A stretch of DNA of 64,000 bases from Ancylostoma caninum (Eukaryota > Nematoda > Chromadorea > Rhabditida > Ancylostomatidae). The stretch's first letter is position 1, and every line of letters starts with the position of its first letter. Of the stretch, positions 46,441 to 59,226 are shown one piece after another. The notes beneath the pieces are model-generated. The model had not been told where the DNA came from. It searched no databases and was given only the letters and a program-made list of their open reading frames with translations. The DNA is taken from positions 62,001 through 126,000 of the forward strand of contig JBAJFG010000411.1 of NCBI GenBank assembly GCA_037903475.1, written 5' to 3'. The position numbers and the translations under genes were made by a program.

Positions 46441-48583
46441 GACAGCTTTCGTGCAACTCTCATGAATTACAGAGGTTCTGACAGCATACATTTCTCACAA
46501 AAAAAAAGGCATGGAAGGTAAGCAGACAAACTTTAGTGCAGTGAGCAAACCATCATCAGATTCAAAACCGTTTATTTTACACAGTTTATGAACACAGATA
46601 AGGCAAGAGTTTGAGCAACATGGTACATCTTCCCAGAAATGAAATCATACAGCGTTTCCAGAGTGCATCACAGTTGATTGCAAAATTGAAAGCTTGAGAA
46701 GTAGGAAACAGGATGCATACATGACCCAATTAACGTAGAGATCTACCAACTACTAAGAGGGAAAAGGCAAATCAAGTCCACGAATTAAGCGCTACGAAGA
46801 AAATAATAATGGGTGCATTCAAAGGGAATCGGTGTGCAAAAACAAAAACATTACATGACGCACATGAGAAGAACAAAGTGGGTGATTTTACTTTCTCCTA
46901 AGGATCCGGACGTAATGTCAACTACTGCAAAAACCACGCTCATAGAAATCTAATTATGTTTATCAGATATGCAAGAGCACCTTCCACAACGGCTTCCTTC
47001 AAAATATCAGGTCAATTCCGTTGTGAATTACCGGGGCAGTGGGGTATTTAAGTACACCGTTTGGAATAAGAATAAGGATTCAGCCGCAATTATGCTATCC
47101 TACTATTATACTATTGTTGCGAAATTAATTGCCGTTTTGGGGTATGCTCACTTGAACCTTTCTCTTCTGCCCAATTTGGGCAACTTCAGCCCAATTTATG
47201 TGACCTCCTGATAGGGCTTTTCCTCCTCTTTCGAATGATGCTTGAATATTCTGGCTAGCTCTTTTCTGAGGGTTTTTGTGAAGTCGCGAACAAATCATGA
47301 GCCGACGTGATTTTCGGGTGATTATGGTTCATGACTTCAAACTCGATCACTCTTTGTCGGATGCTTGCGGTAATCTTGCATTTGTTTTGGCTTCGACTCA
47401 CCTTCCAAATGGGCAGTGAGCTGTTCGGTCGCACATTTTTCTTCCGGCGATTTTGATCCCCCAAAGCAACCATGGTCGTGACCACAGGTTGTTCTCTGAC
47501 GATCAACGTTGAGAAGAGTCGTGGAACCTAATCCGGGTCCAACAATTTGGACTTTGAGGGCAGGGATGGGGGCTCACTATGGTACAGTTTCAAAACATTT
47601 GACTTCAATCGACATGACAAGAAAGGTGGGGAAGTGAACACCCCACGATCTGACAGATGACAAGCGTCTCACCCGCTGAGTCATCTTTTCTAACTTAATT
47701 TCTCGCCTCAAAAACTACCCATTTCTACACCGCGTAACAGCTATCAATGGAGCTCGGTTCCTGTACGATAAAAAGGAACGTGAATTCGTTTCGGTAGACA
47801 CTTGCTCCCATCTCCAACTTTTTCTAAATCAAGTCTTCGCACTAGTTAGGTTGTGTCAGGAGTGTGGTGATGCTGTAAGAGTGTGATCGACTGCAGTCTT
47901 CTCCAACCTAGTCAAGCACTAACATCAGAGTCCTGGTATTGTAATTTCGAGTTGACACCAGCAAATCTGCTATAGATGTGGTCGGCAGTGGCGAACAAAA
48001 ACTGATTTCCCCCTTTTCCAAAGTAACGTTAAACCTCACTCTCCAAAATTCACTCGACAAAACTTATGTAGTAAGGCATCAAGGCTCTCACTCATTGACC
48101 TCATTCCTCAGACCATTACCCCACTGTACGTGTTTTTTCCGAGCTCCAGATGCAATCTTGCGACAGCAGCAGATTGCTGATCTGGAGCATGCTGAAATCG
48201 CCTTCCAAAAGTTTGCGTATCCTTGTGATCTCGGTTTTAGTAGTGGAGGCATACAATCCTCGTAGAATTGTCAGGGAGGATCTACTGACTTGAACGGTTG
48301 CTGAAGCGATGAAAAAAATTGTGTTTGAGCCTAGTTAAAACACTTTGAACTGGTGTGTCCACTTCGGCAATTAATTTCGCAACAACCTAATACATTCACC
48401 AATAGGTCGCTTCACCAATAGGAACGACTAGGAACTTCAAAATGGAAACATGGAAAGGGAGCCAGAAAGAAGAATCGTAGATCATGCTCACCTTGCTCTG
48501 AGAATAAATAGATTTTTTCATTGGAAATATAATTTTGAATGACCAGGTAGACTCTTTACAACAAAACCACTTGAGCAGTACTA
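46441..48583. other. interval between calpain-7 and PIG-T
   Basis: 2.1 kb holding the calpain-7 3' region and any PIG-T promoter. No coding sequence, recognisable repeat or clear poly(A) signal was seen. Confidence 0.5.
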
Positions 48584-51500
48584 CTACTGAACTCTCTTCA
48601 TAGAAAAACCACAGGATGCCTCCACTTTGAGAATGAACGGTCCTTCTTGTCCTGCCTGGAACACGCAGAATGTCGAAAAACTTCGAAGGATTCCATGAAT
48701 CATCTATGCATTGAAACTAACCAAAAACGTCATCGGTCGAATGCTATATACCCCAGCGGGAACTCGTTCTAGAGCGAGCACAGTATATCCAGGCCTTGAA
48801 TGTGATTAAATAATTTTACCAAATACAATAACGAAATCATACACGTGTAGGATTTTGAGCGAAAGAGCAATATCTAATCAACACCTACCTATAAACTCCC
48901 GAATCTTTCCTTTCGAATGGCTTGTTCCTTGGAGACGACACCTGCAGGATTTCAAAACCAACACTGTACTGTTTTGGGCCCTTGAGGTCAACAAGAATGA
49001 GGTTTTCATCGCTACTCTCCTCCAAGCTGATATGGAACAGTGGATTATTCCTTAACAAGAATAAATTAATGACTAACCCTTGTAAAAAAAAACAAAATAG
49101 AGCGCGTCTGCGTACACAGCTATAGAACATACTTGTACGTCTCTCTACTGGAGCCGTTTCCGCAGCCACCAGCGCTTCGGCCCTCCCATTTCCCTGTTTC
49201 CTAAACTAACCACTTCAAAGACTGCGCAGAGAGAAACGCTGTAACCTTCACTTACGGTCTTTTTGACTGTATAAGGAGATTTGATAGGACTCAAGTTGAA
49301 TTGACATGATGAGTAAACACGCAGAGTGTAGTATATGGTATTCATTTTCTCGTACTGTAATTAAACGGTTACATCATGGGAACTTTTGCTCGCTTTGGGA
49401 AGGTGACGAAAGAAAGGACCTGCGCAACGACCAATGTGTACTTCTGTGGGCCTGGATCACTGACAACCATTTGGCAAAGATAATGCGGACTGTTGATACG
49501 CATACCCTCATATAGAGGCTTCGGATCGACTTAAACTGGCATCATTAGACAGAAAAAAGCAAACTCATGGGAAAGAAAAGCTAGCTTACTTGGTATGTAG
49601 ATTTTCTTCCCTGATTTATACACCATGACAGTGATATATTCTTTGTTCTCCGCGAAATCCGTCTGAACAATACCTCTTTTGATTCTATATCAAAACAAGA
49701 CACTTTGTTAACGGCTTACAATATCAGTGATGTGTCTTGTGAGTAAAATCCAGACAGCACTTGTTGTTCGGTTATGCACTTCGAGACAGTATTGTGGGTT
49801 ATCAGCAACGGAATAAAGATCCTTCACAGGTCCAGTGCATGAATCCCAAGTACTGAAAACCCTTTTGTAGAGGTGAAAATACGCAATAGACGGAGCTAAT
49901 AAATATGAAACATATGTCATTCGCACATTCTCCAATGAAAATTTGAAAACAACTAAGAAAATGGAAAAACGCAACATTCTTGAGTAGCATAGAACAAAAC
50001 GGTGGTACCACAATACCGTAGAGGAGAGAATAATAAACTAACGCGTGTAATCCATAAGTGAATGGGAATAAAGCAGGATTCCAATTAACATAGAAGACAT
50101 CAAAGAAATGGCATACAGATTCAAAATCGATCCAGAATACACCTAAAGTCATTAACACTACATTCTTAATTAGAGGAAAGAATACGCTTGGTTTAAACAT
50201 ACCATCGTCCTTAACCTTCGCCTGACTAGGATCATAATCGAGAGCTCTGCATAGTGCCGGAGTCCAGCTGACTGAATCATTTTCGGAATACCGTCCCTTC
50301 CACCGGAGATGAGTCCAAGGATTCTTCACCATGAGAAGACGTTTACCCTAGAATAGTCTACACCCTACAGCACTCGATGATAGTATGTAAAGACAATGTT
50401 ACACAATGCTGAAACTGCACAAGACCTGAAGATCATTGAAGCAGCGTAGAAATAACATAGGATCTGCTGGGCTCATCAAAACGTCAGAAAGTTCCAAAAT
50501 ATTGTCCTTGAAATTTCTTCCCTAACGTGGACGACAGAGGATCGGTTGTCCGTGGTGCGCAGGAAAAAAAAACCTCGGGTATATACAAGGTGGTCCGAAA
50601 TTACGGAGAGAGGGGTACAGCATGTGTTATCTGACTAATCTCGAGCTCTGGCGTTTTGTATCCCATCTCTTGCTGTTCATCTGTTCACAGCCGTAAAGCC
50701 TGTTCCAAAACAATGCCCTACACCACCGATTTCTGGATTGTCTGAGCAGTCATTTAATCGAGGTTCCATCACTCACACTGGTTGCGTAGTCGAGGCGCAT
50801 GATATGCTAACGTGTAAGATTTTGCAAAAGCGTCGCTTACAAGTATGTCGAAGAGTAGAAGGAGTGGGGAACACAAAAATATTGAACTCATTGTGAAAGA
50901 CCACCCACCATTGTTGTGAGATCCAAGATCGGGTGAGGATACGCCGGAATTTACAGCGTTTCAACCATTGTATATCTATATCTAACTGCAACTACATGTC
51001 TAACTTGCTGTAAAATACGAGAAATAGTCCTTGGAAACTCAAGACAACAAGTTTGTGAGCATGAAATGCTCTAATCTCTTATCTAAACACTGAAAGAGAA
51101 GTGGAAATAGCCGTAGCAGAAGTTCTTTTCGCTGATTTTGCGTTTGAAGTCAAGTCCGCTTCTCTGTGATTATCACCATTCACAGAATTCGTTTGTGTGC
51201 ATTTCTCGGTATGATACCCTTACGAGGACAAAACGTTATTTTGCTCTGAAAAAAAAAATCGCTCAATCCTCGGGGCAAAAGGTGCTATATCTGTAGAGAG
51301 AATATCTCCGCGCCAGCGAAGGCGTCCACTTCGATTTCTTCAGGTCTTTTTTCGAAAATATTAGGAAGATTCATCAGACATGGAGATAGATTCTCCTGAT
51401 TTGTGAATGGAAAATACCTTTGCGGAAACAGAATGGTTAGCTCGCCGCTCGCCTTCCAACGCTAAATATGGATCTTTTGGTGAATCTCCGTAATTTTGGA

Positions 51501-54500
51501 CCACCCTGCATATAATCGCCACCATACTCGAATATAATTTATCTCGAACCATATCGTGCCTTTTTTTTTTCGTCAAAACAACCAAATTTGCTACTGCTTG
51601 TTCAATGAGCTCAAACAGACTAACAATTCTGTAGGAAATGAACCAATTTTAAAGAAAGTGGGGCTGCAGCAGTTTTTGATAAAAGTGACAAAGTATATAA
51701 GAAAACACGAAACTGCTGTAAACCACCTGAGCAGAACAAGTACTGCCATTTCATTGAATATCTGAAAATAGGAACATACATCAACCCTCCTGAGATCCAG
51801 CACAGCGTATGCATGACATTCAACCAGTCCAGCCCTTTCGCAGATTGACTCACTCAGCTTGCCTGTTGCAAGCGTGATCAGACAATCTCCTCGATGGAAC
51901 CGAGACAGGAGTTTTTCGAAGATCTAAACATTCGCTGTTGAAGCCACAAAAGTACCCTTCTCCTATGGATAATAGTAGAAGTTTAGACAACCGCACTTCG
52001 CTTATTTTTCATAACGTAGAATTGGGTTTAAGTTCAATTAATTAGACTGCATGTGTCGTGTCTTCCTTCTAGAAAATGATTTACGCAACATGTTGGGTGA
52101 CATTTCTTTGGTAGATTTATAGTAGAAACGATTTCGCTAGATTCGATTTTAAGTATTACATTACTGAAACGCGGGACAACGTGTTCTTCTGCTTTGTTCT
52201 GTCTTCCAAAAAAACATTTTCATAATTTTAAATGAAACACTCATAGATATATCTCAGGATTTTAGCGTGAGAACTCTTCCACGTCGTAACCAAAACCGTA
52301 GAAATATATTAGAGACAAAAATTTAGCTACACCTTGACGATACCCACTTTGTTTCCATTGAAATTTGGGCTATCCGTTTTGATTGCTATGCGATCGGGGA
52401 TCCAACCAGTGAGAGCGTGTAAATCAATATTCTGGAAGATGAGATGAGAATCAGCACAATTACAGATTGAAAATCAAAGCAAATAAAAAAGTCCTCACCG
52501 AGTTTGATCCAGGAAAGTCATAACCACCCATAACTTTGAGGTACGCCTTCTCTAGAAGGGAAACCCATAATTCTCCTTTTTCTTGACTGTGAGAACATAG
52601 CAGCTCAAGGTTCTCACCAGTCGGAAGGTAGTCATCAATGATCACCTGATTCAGAAAATATATTAATTCCAAATAACACATTCGTAAAGAGACACGCTAA
52701 ACATAAATTGTACGGAACCCACTTTACGCCACACGCCGTTTATGTGGAATTTTACCATATACTTTCCAGAAGGGTTATAAACAGGTTGTCCAGCTTTATT
52801 CTGTGGAAAGATGATGCTAAACATATGAATTGTCATAAAGGAAAAAAATCTGGTAGATCGTGAACTACCTAGTAATTATTTGTTTTCCGAAACGTAAACT
52901 ACCTGGTAATTATTTGTTTTCCAAAACGCTTTTCATAACGGGCAGTGATGGAAAGGGATGCAACAAATGAACAGTCGGATATCACAGTCTGTAAAAAAAC
53001 CTAGGTTATCCAGGATACCATTTATGAAATCGTCCTATTGTCAAATTCATCATGGAAAGTGCCAAAATAAGCTTATAAAAATGGATTGAAGAAATTCTTT
53101 AGCTAAACAGTGGCGATTATTAAATGGAAAGCAAAATTCAAAACTCCTACCACTAAATTTCAAAAAAAAAATCAAGACGTTTCTTGCCAGTTAACACACA
53201 GTAGCAAAGTTGCCTGCCACCCATGTGAAACCTTCAGAAAAAAAAAGGATTATGATTGTCTCAGGGAAAGAGACCCACGTACAGCCAATTTGCCAACGCT
53301 TCATTCTTCGGGTATAAGTCTCCATGCACCCAGTTGCAGTGATAGACCTTTATGAACACTTCTGACTGTTAGCAATTGTGAATAATTCAATGACAGCTAG
53401 TTAAGGCATCTTTTACTTTGATATATTGCTCTTAGTCTTCACTCGACTCGGCACGACCGCTTCTGCAGTCACACGAATATTTTTCATTACTAGAAAAAAA
53501 AAAACGAAATAGTGGGACAAGAAGAAATCTAACGCTGCTTCTGTACTGATCACCCAATCACGTTAAACGATAATAAGAGAAGAAGAAGGTAAATTGGGAT
53601 CTCCAACACTAACGCATGAATAGTATGAAAAAAAATAATAAGGGAATAATTTTGACTTCAAATAATTAAACATAAATGTCTAAATGAATAACTAAAGAAA
53701 TAAGGATTAAAAGATGAGCTAATACAAAATTTCCACTTGTTCTCTAGAACAGAGCTAATACGAAGTTCCTATTTGTTTTCTGAAATAGTTCTGAGGAATT
53801 TAACTTTCCATTCTCACAGTGGCGGAGAGAAATGATTGTTTTTGAATCTGCCTACGGTAGTTACATGTCACAGTTGTCAGCTACGGCCAGAAAGGTGCTG
53901 CACTTCTCGTAAACCAGCGCTAGCGTAAGCTTGCACGAACGCAGGTCTTTCAGAACGGGGTTTAGATTGAGAACAGATAATAAGATAATAGCACAATTTC
54001 TGAAAAAAAAAAACAAAAAGCAAAGAAAAGGCGAACCAGGTGATAAAAAAAGGCACCTGCTTAATAGTGCCACTGTCGACATTTCCAATGACCTTTGGTT
54101 CTTCAAAAATCTCGTGCGGGCGCAGCCACGCCTTTATTCTTTTCTTCTGCTTCTCAGTAAGTGAAAGCTTTCCATCCTTATCACTGAAAATATGGATCTA
54201 CCTGGAACTGCGAGTATGCAGTAAACTTCGTAAAATCACCAGAACGGTATGGTGTAATTGAATTTCTCCTTGAGATCAACAGAAAGGAACGGAACATATT
54301 TACGCCCATTAATACTTGAAGTTATAGCAAGCACAGCGAGCTCCTCTTTTGTTAAACCAGAAGCCTGAATAAATGGATCTTTTATAGCACATGAAATAGA
54401 TGAAATGTGGTTAGTGTAACAGCTTATCAGACTGCTTACCTTATGTGGTAAGATGGGAGAATGAGGAGTTGGACTAGAACTTCCTGATGGAGAATTGCTA

Positions 54501-57500
54501 TTCACGTTGAGTCTAGACAGTTCTGAAATAACAAAATTAAGGTACGAGCACCGATACTCTGAACAGCTTCAAGACAGAGTCTTTTCATCGCGAACAATTT
54601 AATTACTTCGAACAACGTTACGGTGAGCGTCGATGGAATTGGCGAATTCAAGAAATTAGGCAATGCCACCGCGTCCATAGGTGGAATAACCTGAGTAACG
54701 TGCTCACCTAACCTTCACTTTTAGCCGAGCCAGGGGGGGAACCTTCACTTTGGCGGGGGGGGGGGGGTGGAGGGGCAAAGCCCCCCTCCCTCTCTACCAC
54801 CCTCCGCTGCCCAAATGGGAGAAGCACATGCAATCTTGCTTAATTTCGGGTTCAAGCCAGAACTTCGTCGCTGAAAGAGGGATTCCCGGCGAAATATCGT
54901 GAGGACAGTGCAAATGGGATTGTGATCTCTATTGTTGTGTCTATTTAATTGTGAGGTGTGGCGCACCGATCAGCCAAAATTAAAAGTGTTAATGTTTTGA
55001 TCTGTCCCGTTGGTGTAGAGAAACTGAAAGCACGGATAGAACGCAGTTGCACTGGAGAACCAAGAAAAACTTTTGATACAGACAAACGTAGGAGTAGATC
55101 GGAATCAAAAAATGCGATCGATAAGTAGGTAAGTAGTTGTTGAATGTTTTTCTAAACGGGATGGTAGATTTATCGAGGTAATGTTCAAAGCGTGAATACA
55201 GTGCTATAGACGAGAAGAAATAAAGTAGAAACTCTTCAAAATTATTTCCGGAATAAAGGATAAAGTCGAGGAGTTAACATTGAAGTTTCACGATTTCTTT
55301 CATTTTTCGGGCAATATTTCTCAGGACCGAGAGGAGCCAGGAGGAACGCCGTTCATGCATGGATAGTAGAGAAAGAGTCCTAAGTAAAAATATCTGAAAT
55401 TGAACGCTGATCAGAAAACTGAGTGAAAAATTTCATCATGAATATCAAAGATTTTTCGGATTTTCGGACCAGAATTACTCAGGGCACAGAAGAGCTGAGT
55501 CGAAGCTCGGCTAAAGTAAAAGAGAGGAGACGCTGTGGTATGCCAACATATGCGAACGTTGTAGGAGATTTAAAAAAGAAGCAGAAAAATAAAGTTTAAA
55601 ATTTTTAATTTTTCCCGATTTTGGGACGAAATTTCAGGAAACGAGGGGCGCTGTCCACGGATCCGTGATATGCTTGGTAATAAGCAGTAACAGGTAAGTT
55701 AGAATCTGCAAAGACATTTGGAGCAGAACCCCTATCTGAGTCGATATTAGCGTGCGAAAATCCGGAAAAATAGGTGCACGGCAGGGTTGGGTCCGCGCCG
55801 CGGGCCGCCACGCGCCAGGTATTGATTTTTTCTCAAATGCGAGGTTGCCTTGTATGCGATGAGGGTTTTCTCTATCGAACCGTATACAACACTCCTACAT
55901 TGAGTTGCTACCTCATCCGCCCCAAATTTCCAAACATCCGAAATTTTCAACTTTTAATCGATTTTTCCAGGCTTCGCTGAAATCGAAGTTCGAATGTAAG
56001 GTTGTCTGGGTAATCCCGGTACGATGCTGCGTCGACTGGTATAGGAGTCGGAGCTGGAATTTGCGCGGGAAGCTCTGCAGGCCGTTAGGTGAGCACGCTA
56101 TAACGGGCGTGCTCACCTAAAGTCTCTGCGTCTCCACCTTCAGTGCACTATTTCTCCAGGCTAGGTGAGCACGCCCGTTATAGCGTGCTCACCTAACGGC
56201 CTTTGAATCTTTCAACTTTAATCTTATCCTTTCTGATGTCCCCCGGTAATTCATTAAAAAATACGAAGAATTAATCGGTAGCGAGTTGTATATTTTTTCA
56301 TATAGAGGTATATGAGAATGTAATGAAAAGAGGACACTCACCGTCTACAGGCACGTCGGGAAGATTCTCTGTGAGCAGTTCCAATTTCCTCTTTTCTTCC
56401 AAGCACTTCAGATATTCTAGGCGTTCCAAAGCATTGTTTCCGAGCGTACGCAATTTCAACCGTAGCTCCTCGTCACTGCAGCCTTTACCCTATGAACGAA
56501 GGAGGAGTCAAATAGTGACAGGTGCTCGAAAAACACGAAACTACTCACTGCTTCAATACATGACTGAGTGGCTTCCGAGTACAAATCGATCGCTAGCGAG
56601 TAGTGTCCCTCCTCATCCAGAAGCTGAGCTTTCAATAGTAAAAACTCGACTTTCTCCAAAAGTAAGCGACTTGGGTGTTTCGTTGCCTGGAAGTGAAAGA
56701 ACGTCGTTGCAATCTAGTAACCGAACGAAATAGTGCACAAAGTATTACACGAGAACGCTCAAGTAGCCGAGGAAGATCGCTTTTTAGGAACTCTGCACGT
56801 TCAACGTACTCCATGGCGTTCTTGCGGAAATTGGGGGACATCTGAAAGTGAGTCTGGTGACCGTTGAATGATTACGTCTCAGTATCATCATCATAATTAA
56901 TTATTCTCATAACATACATAGTTCTGCAAGATGGGCAATTTTCAAATCTATCGAAAGCCACCACTATCTGGAGAAAAATTAGTGATCTTGTGAGTTTTCG
57001 TCGAGAAGCAGAAATGTGGGTTTTTCTATCTTACTTTCTCTGATAACGGTGCAGCATGAACGTAGCCCAAACGGCGTAACGATTCGAGTAGAAACCCTAG
57101 CAGCAACGGTTCCCGTTTGCTGCCATCCTAACCCTAAATTGCTGTCATGCCCCAGCAGCTGCTGCTAAAGGGACGAGAGCTTGAGCAGCATCGAGAGGAG
57201 GATGGCAGCAACTGAGAACCGTTGCTGCTGGGGTTCCTACTCGAACCATTACGCCGTTCGAGCTGCGTTTGTGCTGCACAGCTATCATAATTGTTGGTAT
57301 AACTTTCAGTCTACCACTGTATGTGCATATATATGTTACTAGATAACATGTGTGTTTTTGAAGTACACATTTCACTGCAATATGTAAAGCGGCAGAGCAT
57401 GAGCGGGTATTTCATATCCATACATTATTACACGTATACGACGCTATTAAAGTTAATGGCATGAATCTCCCGAGAGCCACTGCGTTCAAATACCTCGGTT

Positions 57501-58601
57501 CAATGGTCATCGGACGGCAGTCTCGCTCATGAGATGATTGCACGCGTTAACGCTGCGTGGCTGAAGTGGCGCTCACTGACTGGTGTGCTGTGCGACAAGA
57601 GCATCCCAGACCGCCTGAAGTCGAAGATCTACCGAACAGTGGTACGCCCGGTCGCGCTCTATGGTGCCGAATGTTGGCCTGCCACCAAGGAAATGGAGCG
57701 CCGAATCAACGTCATGGAAATGAGGATGCTGCGGTGGATGGGTGGCATTACGCAGCTGGATCGCTTCTGCAACCAGGACATACGGCAGCGATTTGGAGTT
57801 ACTGCGATAGCCGACAAACTCCGTGAGGCGCGTCTGCGATGGTTCGGCCACGTTCTCCGTGCTGATGGCGATAAAGTCTGTAGGATTGGCTTCAATCTAG
57901 AAGTACCAGGAAAGCGACCGAAAGGACGACCAAAGCAAAGATGGCTTGACACTCTGCACGCCGACCTCAAGCTGGTTAGGATCCATCCCGACCAGGCGCA
58001 CGACAGGGCAATATGGCGTCAAAGGATCAGCAAAGCGGACCCCGCTACGAAACGGGAAAAACGCTAGGAAGAAGAAGAATTACACGTATACGACAATTGA
58101 TCTGGTGGATTCTGTGGAAGCACCAATGAATAATGAGTGCATCCTACCCAACAACATTTTAGCAGTACTGTTCACAGAGTCATTCTAACCATGAAAGGCA
58201 TAGCAAGTTAAGTTTCAAATGATTTCATTGTTTTTCTAATCATTTCAACTGTTCGCAACAATTCTACTGTTAGCTCACTGTTTCTAAGTACCCATGAGTA
58301 GTTTCCATTTTCATGCCAATGAATAGAAAAGCAAACTATGAATGAAAAGAAACATGTTCAATCTATAACCGTTGTTCGAGACATACTAAATAACAGGAAG
58401 AAAACACAAAGGGCAGCAATGATTTTAAAAAAATGAAACTTAAATAATTCCCACCTTCTTAGCCTGCAGCAGGCGCATGATGCGATCGGCAGCTTCTCCA
58501 TAGCAGTAGATAGCCTCCTCGTAGCGCTGGGCCTGGTCGAACGAAATCGCACGCTGCGCGAGTTGCAGAGCCGACGCAGTCGCCGCGTCGTCGTGGCTCA
58601 T
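48584..58601 (-). CDS. CAPN7: calpain-7 (MIT-domain calpain, PalB type), 22 exons, complete
   Basis: Intracellular cysteine protease whose MIT domains bind ESCRT-III proteins in the known family. Exons in transcript order: 58455-58601, 56749-56841, 56549-56686, 56342-56489, 54440-54522, 54240-54364, 54057-54183, 52903-52988, 52723-52816, 52499-52645, 52348-52431, 51780-51923, 50203-50347, 50043-50142, 49720-49852, 49590-49662, 49420-49529, 49256-49354, 49133-49200, 48889-49050, 48722-48794, 48584-48655. All phases agree: 816 aa against about 813 in human. MIT1 covers roughly residues 5-80 and MIT2 81-170. The protease core has Cys293 in SDCSFVASL, His461 in [10 protein letters not shown] and Asn481 in [13 protein letters not shown]. 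Two C2-like domains follow, ending [15 protein letters not shown]. No EF-hand region is present, as expected for this subfamily. Start is the ATG just before [15 protein letters not shown]; an in-frame upstream ATG at 58646 would add 15 residues. Introns 1, 4 and 12 hold mobile or palindromic DNA. Confidence 0.96.
50582..51514. mobile_element. 933-bp TIR element in calpain-7 intron 12
   Basis: Ends are inverted copies: TACAAGGTGGTCCGAAATTA at the left and the complement of GCAGGGTGGTCCAAAATTAC at the right, continuing into CGGAGA on both sides. TA is present at each outer edge, consistent with Tc1/mariner-type TA targets. Sequence inside the right end matches the inside of the left end of the 60.1-61.0 kb element. 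No intact transposase was found. Confidence 0.7.
52869..52910 (-). repeat. duplicated 5' splice site after calpain-7 exon 8
   Basis: The end of exon 8 with its donor (AAACAAATAATTACCAG then GTAGTT) is repeated 34 bp downstream as AAACAAATAATTACTAG then GTAGTT. Splicing at the second copy would place an immediate TAG in frame after the catalytic cysteine. Confidence 0.8.
54755..54767 (+). repeat. poly-G run
   Basis: 13 consecutive G followed by a C-rich stretch (AAAGCCCCCCTCCCTCTC) in calpain-7 intron 4. The length is likely to be unreliable in assembly. Confidence 0.9.
56081..56200. repeat. nested perfect inverted repeat in calpain-7 intron 4
   Basis: 39-bp arms (56081-56119 and 56162-56200) are exact complements. 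Each arm is itself palindromic around TAGGTGAGCACGC and GCGTGCTCACCTA, so the sequence can form one long stem or two hairpins. Confidence 0.95.
57069..57258. mobile_element. 190-bp MITE in calpain-7 intron 1
   Basis: The left arm AACGGCGTAACGATTCGAGT, followed by AGCAGCAACGGTT, is matched by the complement of the right arm (AACGGCGTAATGGTTCGAGT). The inner part (TGCTGCCATCC / GGATGGCAGCA) also pairs. Confidence 0.7.
57443..58078 (+). mobile_element. 5'-truncated RTE-like retrotransposon insertion
   Basis: A second non-LTR family, different from the element at 13.9-17.3 kb. It is flanked by a perfect 16-bp duplication, ATTACACGTATACGAC (57427-57442 and 58079-58094), and ends in a GAA microsatellite right after the stop codon. 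Only the end of the reverse-transcriptase ORF remains. It sits in calpain-7 intron 1, antisense to that gene. Confidence 0.93.
57455..58067 (+). pseudogene. reverse transcriptase C-terminal fragment
   Basis: The readable part (57534-58067, 177 aa) carries the typical RTE C-terminal signatures: [43 protein letters not shown] and [14 protein letters not shown]. Just upstream, [10 protein letters not shown] is in another frame and runs into a TGA near 57,520, so a frameshift separates the pieces. The endonuclease and catalytic RT core are missing, so it cannot be active. The TAG stop is followed at once by GAAGAAGAAGAA. Confidence 0.9.
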
Positions 58602-59226
58602 CGCTGCTGCTGCCCGGCGCCTACGGCCGCTCGTCGTCGCACGCACGCCCGCGGCGCGCCCTCTCCTCGCGCTTTCTTATCGCGGCTGAAACGGTGCACT
58701 CTTCTCAAAGCTTGAACAAACAACGAAGGACCTACAGTGAAAAAAAAGGCCGCGGGGAAAATTCGCCCAACTCCGCCCGTTCGTGGTGAGGCCAGCCAAG
58801 CTTCATGTCGCCACCCCATTAATTTAGGAACAACCGCTCTCTGATTTCCACTCATTATTTCTTCGTCAAGCGCAATGCTTCATTGTCATCCATTGTTTTG
58901 CACTTGGCCTACTAATGTTCTCAAAACAGAGATCTCCCCGGGACCTCCATGTCATGTTCCCGGATGTCTGAGATCACATGGTTCTGTTTCGAGAGTTTAA
59001 TGAACAAACATTTACATATTTAGAATAAACAAGCAAAATAGAAAAAAAGAACGATGATCGGTCGGCCAAGGCCCAAAACTAAAATTACAGAGAGCAACAA
59101 GTGGGCGTGGCCTAGCCACCATGACAGGCAGTTTTCCTTGATAGTTATTGAAATCTTAGCGAACATAATATCGTTTCGAGTTGGAAGAAAGCATGCGTGG
59201 ATGCAGCATTCGAAAATACAGTGGAC

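Noticed and set aside
50773..50991. Possible mariner transposase inside the 50.6-51.5 kb element
   Set aside because: Only a few residues resemble the helix-turn-helix region and the frame is broken, so only the TIR element is claimed.
53861..54106. Open frame first considered as the calpain-7 catalytic exon
   Set aside because: It lacks the SDCSF motif and gives frame conflicts. The true exon is at 52903-52988, with perfect phase and homology.
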